Of a DNA stretch of 64,000 nt, positions 59,026-64,000 are shown one piece after another. Below the pieces are notes generated by a model. It worked only from the letters and a program-made list of their open reading frames with translations, searched no databases and was not told where the DNA came from. Where the stretch lies: the NCBI RefSeq assembly GCF_900110425.1, contig NZ_FODS01000003.1:124001-188000 (forward strand), written 5' to 3'. Position 1 is the first letter of the stretch; the number at the start of each line of letters is the position of its first letter. This stretch comes from Salinihabitans flavidus (GTDB taxonomy: Bacteria; Pseudomonadota; Alphaproteobacteria; Rhodobacterales; Rhodobacteraceae). The position numbers and the translations under genes were made by a program.

Positions 59026-59069
59026 TTCGGTAAAACGTCGGTATTACGTCGGTATCGCGTCGGTGCCGG
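59026..59069. repeat. four 11-bp phased units, array 2
   Basis: Units TTCGGTAAAAC, GTCGGTATTAC, GTCGGTATCGC, GTCGGTGCCGG, consecutive and in the same phase as the array at 18957-19000. It lies in the 255-base gap between the convergent tusA-like gene and rne. The rest of that gap shows nothing I can name. Confidence 0.75.
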
Positions 59070-59254
59070 TTTTCAGGCCCACCGCGTTTTGGACATGATG
59101 AAGGCAGCGCGCGTTGCAAGATGCGGTCAGAACGCCATCATCCGAACCAGTGGATCACACAACGGACCGCGAAAATCTCCTCGCTCCTGTCGCAAAACGC
59201 CACCCGGAAATCTCCCCGGGCGGCGCTGCGCATGTCAGGACATAACGACGTGGA

Positions 59255-62194
59255 TCAGCTTCCCAGCGACCACCAGCCGCGACGTTTGCTGGCGGGCTTC
59301 TTCTTCTTTTCAGCGGCCGGTTTTTCCAGCACCTCGCCCTTTGAGTCAGCTGTTGTGTCGCTGTCGTTCGTGGCACTTTCCGGCTCTGCCTCTGCCTCGG
59401 CCGGTTCGTCCGGCGCGGTTGGGGCCTTCTGCTCCGGTTGTTCCGGTTCGGCCGGGGACGGCGCGGAGTCCGCCGGGGTCTGTTCCGGCTGTTCCACCGT
59501 CCGGGCCGCTTCGGCAGGTGCCGTTTCCGCCTCATGCGCGGCGGTGGCCGGCGTCGTGTCGGGGGCGGGCTCCGGCTTTGCCGGTGCGGCCGTGTCTGCC
59601 CCGGTCGCCTCGGGCGTGGGCGCTGCGACCTCCTGCGGTGCGGTGTCGGCCTTTGCGGGCTTCCTGCGGGTGCGGGTGCGGCGCTTTTTCGGCGCGGGCT
59701 CCGCGGCCTCGCCGGCCTCCTCGGGCGCCGTGTCGGCATCGCTGTCAACCGCGACCGCCTTTTGTGCCGAAGGCTCCGGCGTTGGGGCGTCGCTGCCGCT
59801 TTGATCCGGGGTATCGGGCGATGCTGCCTCGCCGCTCTGAGCGGTGCTGTCGCTGCTGTTGTCAGTCCCGTTGCCGTCGGCCTGATCCCCGTTGCCGGTT
59901 TTCTTCTTGCTGCGGCGACGGCGGCGACGCTTTTTCCTGGGCTTGTCGTCGCTCTCGGCCTGCGGCTGCTCCGGCTCCGGCTCTGGCCGGGGTTCGGTCA
60001 CGACATCCGCCTCTTCGACGATGTTGTCGTCGTCGTCGATCTGTCCCATCAGGGCGGCATCGGCGGACACCACCGGCACGACCTCGGGCACGGTGCGGGT
60101 GGCGGTCTTGAATTTCTCAAGGCTGAAGTCGGGGGAGATCAGCATGGGATCCCCCTCGATGCGCACCGACAGGCCATAGCGCGCCTCGATCATCGCCACA
60201 TGTTCGCGCTTGTGGTTCATGAGGTAGTTGGCAATCCCGATAGGTGCCTTGACCAGCACTTCGCGCGAGCGGCGGCGGGTGCCCTCTTCCTCGATCTCGC
60301 GCAGGATCGAAAGCGCAAGATTGTCGTCGGAACGGATCAACCCGGTGCCGTGACAATGCGGACAGGGCTGTGTCGTGGCCTCGATCATGCCGGGGCGCAA
60401 ACGCTGGCGCGACATCTCCAGCAAGCCGAAGCCCGAGATGCGGCCCATCTGGATGCGGGCGCGATCCGTTTTCAGCTTGTCCTTGAGCATCTTCTCCACG
60501 GCGGCGTTGTTCTTGCGTTCATCCATGTCGATGAAGTCGATCACGATGAGGCCCGCAAGGTCACGCAGGCGCAGTTGGCGGGCCACCTCTTCGGCGGCCT
60601 CCAGATTGGTCTTGGTCGCCGTCTCCTCGATCGAGCCTTCCTTGGTGGCGCGACCGGAGTTCACGTCGATGGCCACGAGCGCCTCTGTCACGCCGATGAC
60701 GATATAGCCACCTGACCTGAGCTGCACCGTGGGGTTGAACATCGACGACAGGTAGCTTTCGACCTGAAAACGCGCGAAGAGCGGGAGCGAGCCCTCGTAT
60801 TTCTTCACGTTCTTGGCATGGGACGGCATGATCATCTTCATGAAGTCCTTGGCGATGCGGTAGCCGCGGTCGCCCTCCACCAGAACCTCGTCGATGTCGC
60901 GGCTGTAGAGGTCGCGGATCGAGCGTTTGATCAGGTCGCCCTCTTCGTAGATCTTGGCCGGCGCGATGGATTGCAGCGTCAGCTCGCGGATCTGTTCCCA
61001 GAGCCGTTGTAGGTATTCATAGTCGCGCTTGATCTCGGCCTTGGTGCGGTTGGCCCCGGCGGTGCGCACGATGAGCCCCGCGCCCTTGGGCACGTCGATC
61101 TCCGAGGCGATGGCCTTGAGTTTCTTGCGGTCCACGGCATTGGTGATCTTGCGGCTGATGCCGCCGCCACGGGCGGTGTTGGGCATGAGCACGCAGTAGC
61201 GGCCCGCGAGCGAAAGGTAGGTGGTCAGCGCCGCGCCCTTGTTGCCGCGTTCCTCTTTGACCACCTGCACCAGCATGATCTGGCGGACCTTGATCACCTC
61301 CTGGATCTTGTAGCGGCGCGGGCGGGCCTTGCGCGGCGGGCGGATGTCGTCGGTATCGTCATCATCGGCCACCGATTCAATGGTGTCATCCTTGGACGCG
61401 GCGTCGGAACGGCGCCGGCTGCCACGGCGATTGCCATTGTCGTCATCGCCGTCCGTGCCGTTATCCTCGGTTTCTTCGCCGGTGCCGGGATCGCGGGTGG
61501 CGAGCGCATCGCCGTGATCGGCGTTTGCGGCCATCGTCTTGCCACCGGAGCTGCCGGATGTATCGGAATCGTCGCCATCGTCGTCCGCGGAAGGCTCTTG
61601 CCCGGATGTGTCGTCCGGGGCATCGGGATTCGCGGATTGGGGCTTGGACTTGTCCTCGACCAGCGCCGAGGTTTCGGCGTCCGTGTCTTGCGAGGTGTCG
61701 AGGTCGATCGTTTCCATGCCGGAAATCTGACCGCTTTGCGGGGCTGAGTCTTCCGGTGCGTCATTCGACTCCGCTTCCGGTGCCGCCCCTTTCGGTGCGT
61801 CATCGGTTTCGGGCTTGGCCTGCTTGGGCTTTCGCGCACGGCTGCGGCGGGCGCGGGCCGGTTTGGGGTTGTCCTCTTCCTCGTCGCGCTCTTTCTGGGC
61901 CTCGGCCAGAGCGCGCTCTTCCTCCATCAGCGCCTCGCGGTCGGCGACGGGGATCTGATAGTAGTCGGGATGAATCTCGGAAAACGCGAGAAACCCGTGC
62001 CGGTTGCCGCCGTAATCGACGAAGGCCGCCTGAAGCGACGGTTCGACCCGCGTTACCTTTGCGAGATAGATATTGCCAGCAAGCTGGCGCTTGTTTTCGG
62101 ATTCAAAATCAAATTCCTCGACTTTGTTTCCATCCACCACAACAACGCGGGTTTCTTCCGCGTGCGTGGCGTCTATGAGCATTTTCTTTGCCAT
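59255..62194 (-). CDS. rne: ribonuclease E
   Basis: A 979-residue RNase E/G, the mRNA-decay and rRNA-processing endonuclease. The S1 domain begins near residue 38 but is interrupted by an acidic, Ser/Asp/Glu-rich disordered insert (about residues 80-290), as in alphaproteobacteria. The catalytic domain holds A-I-D-V-N-S-G-R and I-V-I-D-F-I-D-M. The zinc link C-P-H-C-H-G-T-G is near residue 613. The C-terminal 270 residues are disordered, rich in Pro, Ala, Glu and Arg, and suit RNA and partner binding. The start M-A-K-K-M-L-I-D at 62194 is preferred to 62209. Confidence 0.97.
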   Translation of the reverse strand: MAKKMLIDATHAEETRVVVVDGNKVEEFDFESENKRQLAGNIYLAKVTRVEPSLQAAFVDYGGNRHGFLAFSEIHPDYYQIPVADREALMEEERALAEAQKERDEEEDNPKPARARRSRARKPKQAKPETDDAPKGAAPEAESNDAPEDSAPQSGQISGMETIDLDTSQDTDAETSALVEDKSKPQSANPDAPDDTSGQEPSADDDGDDSDTSGSSGGKTMAANADHGDALATRDPGTGEETEDNGTDGDDDNGNRRGSRRRSDAASKDDTIESVADDDDTDDIRPPRKARPRRYKIQEVIKVRQIMLVQVVKEERGNKGAALTTYLSLAGRYCVLMPNTARGGGISRKITNAVDRKKLKAIASEIDVPKGAGLIVRTAGANRTKAEIKRDYEYLQRLWEQIRELTLQSIAPAKIYEEGDLIKRSIRDLYSRDIDEVLVEGDRGYRIAKDFMKMIMPSHAKNVKKYEGSLPLFARFQVESYLSSMFNPTVQLRSGGYIVIGVTEALVAIDVNSGRATKEGSIEETATKTNLEAAEEVARQLRLRDLAGLIVIDFIDMDERKNNAAVEKMLKDKLKTDRARIQMGRISGFGLLEMSRQRLRPGMIEATTQPCPHCHGTGLIRSDDNLALSILREIEEEGTRRRSREVLVKAPIGIANYLMNHKREHVAMIEARYGLSVRIEGDPMLISPDFSLEKFKTATRTVPEVVPVVSADAALMGQIDDDDNIVEEADVVTEPRPEPEPEQPQAESDDKPRKKRRRRRRSKKKTGNGDQADGNGTDNSSDSTAQSGEAASPDTPDQSGSDAPTPEPSAQKAVAVDSDADTAPEEAGEAAEPAPKKRRTRTRRKPAKADTAPQEVAAPTPEATGADTAAPAKPEPAPDTTPATAAHEAETAPAEAARTVEQPEQTPADSAPSPAEPEQPEQKAPTAPDEPAEAEAEPESATNDSDTTADSKGEVLEKPAAEKKKKPASKRRGWWSLGS

Positions 62195-62637
62195 TTTGTC
62201 CGTTTGCACCCGTACGACACCCGCGCCCGGGGGGCGCGAGTGTCGCGTCGGGGTGTCTTGTCAGGGCGAATGATGGCGCGCGGCAGACAGGGCCGCTTGC
62301 GGCCTCTGCTCTGACACTCATGTTTTGCGCGCGCTTCATCGCGGTTCTTCTCCGACGCTCGGCCCCTTGCGGGAGCACCGCGCCTGTTGCATGCCCGCCG
62401 CTTGCGCGATCCGGGCGACTTTCCGGCCTCATTTTCAAGTAAGGCCTAATCGGTCCGACCGGGCGACCGCGGGGTTTAAGGCCCCGTGCGGTCAGGGTCG
62501 GCGAAACTCTTGCGGACCGGTTCAAATCCACCGGACTCCGTCTTTCTCAACATAAGGCCAGCGCGCGGGCAATTACAATGGGCAAAACCCAAGAAATGGC
62601 GCGGTGGAAATATGCAACCATCGCGCGAGCGGAACGT
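62195..62637 (-). other. long rne leader with structured segments
   Basis: 443 bases between rne and the upstream regulator gene. Long frames here lack ribosome sites. The region holds several stable hairpins, above all that at 62449-62521. A long structured leader fits the known autoregulation of rne through its 5' UTR in enterobacteria, but no recognised motif is seen. Confidence 0.5.
62449..62521 (-). ncRNA. multi-branched RNA structure in the rne leader
   Basis: CGGTCCG (62451-62457) pairs perfectly with CGGACCG (62513-62519), closing a loop with two inner hairpins. The first is GACCGC-GGGG with CCCC-gt-GCGGTC (62465-62493, loop TTTAAGG). The second is AGGGT with ACTCT (62494-62509). On either strand this is cloverleaf-like but lacks a tRNA acceptor and T-arm. 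Confidence 0.4.
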
Positions 62638-63972
62638 TCAGATATAATCGGAGCGTTGCAGGCCGTATTTGGCCATCTTCTCGTTCAGGGTGCGGCGCGG
62701 CAGGCAAAGCTCCTCCATCACGGCAGCGATGGAGCCACGGTGGCGGCGCATCGTGTTGTCGATGAGCATACGTTCGAACGCTTCCACATATTCCTTAAGC
62801 GGTTTGCCGTCGGTGGTCATCACGGGCTGCATCTCGTCGTGATCGGACATCAGCAGAGAGGCGATGGTCCCCTCGCCCCTGCGCGATTGCAGCACCGCGC
62901 GTTCGGCCAGATTGATGAGTTGGCGCACGTTGCCCGGCCAGGGCGCCTGAAGAAGTTGCGCGGCTTCCTGCGCGCTGACCTTGGGGGCGTCGCAGCCATA
63001 TTCTTCGGCGAATTGCTCTGACATGCGGGTGAAGAGGGTCAGAATATCCTCTCCGCGCTGGCGCAACGGCGGCACGGTGATGCGCAGCGCGGCCAGACGG
63101 TAATACAGATCGGGGCGCAGCGCGTCCTCGCAGGTGCGGTCCTGTTCCTGAAGGTTGCAGATTGCGATGATGCGGGTTTCGGCGGGGGTGCCCTGTTCGT
63201 TGATCACGCTGAGAAGCCGCGCCTGGAGCGTATCGCTCAGAGCCTCGACCCCCTCCAGGACAAGCGTGCCGCCGCGCGCCTCCTCGATGGCGGGAAGCTG
63301 GCTGTCTTCGGGTTGCATCGGTCCGAAAAGCCGCTTGGAAAGCGCCTCTTCTTCCCATGCCGAACAGCTTACCAACACGAATTTCCGTCCCGCGCGGCTT
63401 CCGACCGCATGCAGGGCATGGGCCACCAGCGTCTTGCCCGTGCCGGTTTCCCCGTCGATGAGCACATGGCCGTCGGCCTGTCCGAGATCGAGGATATCCT
63501 CGCGCAGGCGCTGCATCGCCGGGCTGGCGCCGATCAGTTTCTTCATGAGTTGCCCGCCATCAGACAATTCGCGCCGCAACGCGCGGTTGTCGAGGGTCAG
63601 GCGGCGGGCGTTGGCGGCCTTCTTGGCAAGCTGGCTCATCCGGTCGGGGTTGAAGGGTTTCTCAAGAAAATCAAAGGCCCCGATGCGCATCGCCTCCACC
63701 GCAATCGGGACGTCGCCGTGGCCGGTGATCATGATCACCGGCAGCGCGGAATCGCTGCCCATGAGTTTTCTGAGGAACTGTATCCCGTCCATGCCGGGCA
63801 TCTTGATGTCGGAAATGACAATGCCGGGATAATCCGGGCCCAGGGCCTTGAGCGCATCCTCTGCGCTGGCGAAGGTCTCGGTGTCATACCCCGAGAGGGC
63901 GAGCCACTGGCTGATTGACTGACGCATATCCTGTTCGTCGTCGATGATCGCGATTTTCATTGCCTGAGCCAT
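62638..63972 (-). CDS. NtrC/DctD-family response regulator, atypical
   Basis: A 444-residue response regulator with a receiver (D-D-E near residue 11-14, phosphoacceptor Asp in V-I-S-D-I-K-M-P near 55, K-P-F near 106), a AAA+ domain and a C-terminal Fis-type helix-turn-helix (about 405-440). Order and sequence resemble DctD, the regulator of C4-dicarboxylate uptake. Walker A G-E-T-G-T-G-K-T is intact. The GAFTGA loop is missing: L-F-G-P-M-Q-P-E-D-S-Q appears there. Walker B reads G-G-T-L-V-L-E-G-V instead of the usual L-D-E. Direct sigma-54 activation is therefore doubtful. The partner kinase would lie beyond the window end. Confidence 0.88.
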   Translation of the reverse strand: MAQAMKIAIIDDEQDMRQSISQWLALSGYDTETFASAEDALKALGPDYPGIVISDIKMPGMDGIQFLRKLMGSDSALPVIMITGHGDVPIAVEAMRIGAFDFLEKPFNPDRMSQLAKKAANARRLTLDNRALRRELSDGGQLMKKLIGASPAMQRLREDILDLGQADGHVLIDGETGTGKTLVAHALHAVGSRAGRKFVLVSCSAWEEEALSKRLFGPMQPEDSQLPAIEEARGGTLVLEGVEALSDTLQARLLSVINEQGTPAETRIIAICNLQEQDRTCEDALRPDLYYRLAALRITVPPLRQRGEDILTLFTRMSEQFAEEYGCDAPKVSAQEAAQLLQAPWPGNVRQLINLAERAVLQSRRGEGTIASLLMSDHDEMQPVMTTDGKPLKEYVEAFERMLIDNTMRRHRGSIAAVMEELCLPRRTLNEKMAKYGLQRSDYI

Positions 63973-64000
63973 CTGCGTTCCAATTCCTATTCCGCCGCCT

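Noticed and set aside
62260-62330. Possible tmRNA tag reading A-N-D-G-A-R-Q in the rne leader.
   Set aside because: The frame continues without the usual L-A-A stop, and no tmRNA acceptor or T-arm partner is found around it.
62447-62540. tRNA-Leu(UAA)-like segment with an anticodon-arm look and GGTTCAAATCC.
   Set aside because: The T-arm stem does not pair, no 7-bp acceptor stem exists, and no CCA-proximal end fits. The pairing supports a leader structure instead.

Overview
The window is a contiguous, high-GC chromosomal segment of an alphaproteobacterium. It most resembles the Rhodobacteraceae (Roseobacter group). The evidence is a CtrA-type cell-cycle regulator next to a SciP/DUF1153 gene, an LpxI (not LpxH) lipid A branch, RNase E with an acidic insert in its S1 domain, TrmFO plus GluQRS, and an alphaproteobacterial GAAC-N7-GAAC SOS box. 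It is almost entirely core genome. I see no insertion sequence, prophage, CRISPR array, rRNA or convincing tRNA.

Layout. 1-8.5 kb: 3' end of an alpha/beta hydrolase, ppk2-tetR, rplM-rpsI, a thioesterase and enoyl-CoA hydratase, then trmFO, a methyltransferase, gluQRS, hisI and an Fe-S scaffold gene. 8.5-14.4 kb (mostly minus strand): ligA-recG, followed by an SOS-box-preceded 40-residue membrane peptide and a strong terminator, then ctrA and sciP. 14.5-27.9 kb: mnmA, then the envelope cluster pyrH-frr-uppS-cdsA-dxr-rseP-(44-aa ORF)-bamA-skp-fabZ-lpxA-lpxI-lpxB, which joins isoprenoid carrier, phospholipid, lipid A and outer-membrane protein assembly. 28-35.4 kb: miaA, an AraC regulator, a peptide-type ABC importer without a binding-protein gene, and a lytic transglycosylase. 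35.6-45.2 kb: ssb, an M50 protease with CBS domains, bolA with a Grx4 reading frame fused to a membrane anchor, zapA with a ZauP-like coiled-coil gene, tkt, and yfgM-bamB-der. 45.3-58.7 kb: an RND efflux pair, an Atm1-type ABC exporter, 3-hydroxybutyrate dehydrogenase, a candidate small RNA, an orphan peptide-binding protein with an entericidin-like lipoprotein, a P450/membrane hydrolase pair, and ccdA. 58.7-64 kb: tusA, rne with a long structured leader, and a DctD/NtrC-type regulator.

Most interesting: (1) the SOS-controlled 40-aa membrane peptide at 8732-8854, analogous in design to Caulobacter SidA or E. coli TisB; (2) an intergenic small RNA candidate at about 53157-53233 with promoter, stem-loop and terminator; (3) a glutaredoxin in frame with an N-terminal membrane anchor; (4) an NtrC-family regulator without GAFTGA and with a degenerate Walker B; (5) two 44-bp intergenic arrays of four 11-bp units; (6) a cloverleaf-like structured segment in the rne leader. 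All coordinates and motifs were read by eye. No homology search or folding program was run.
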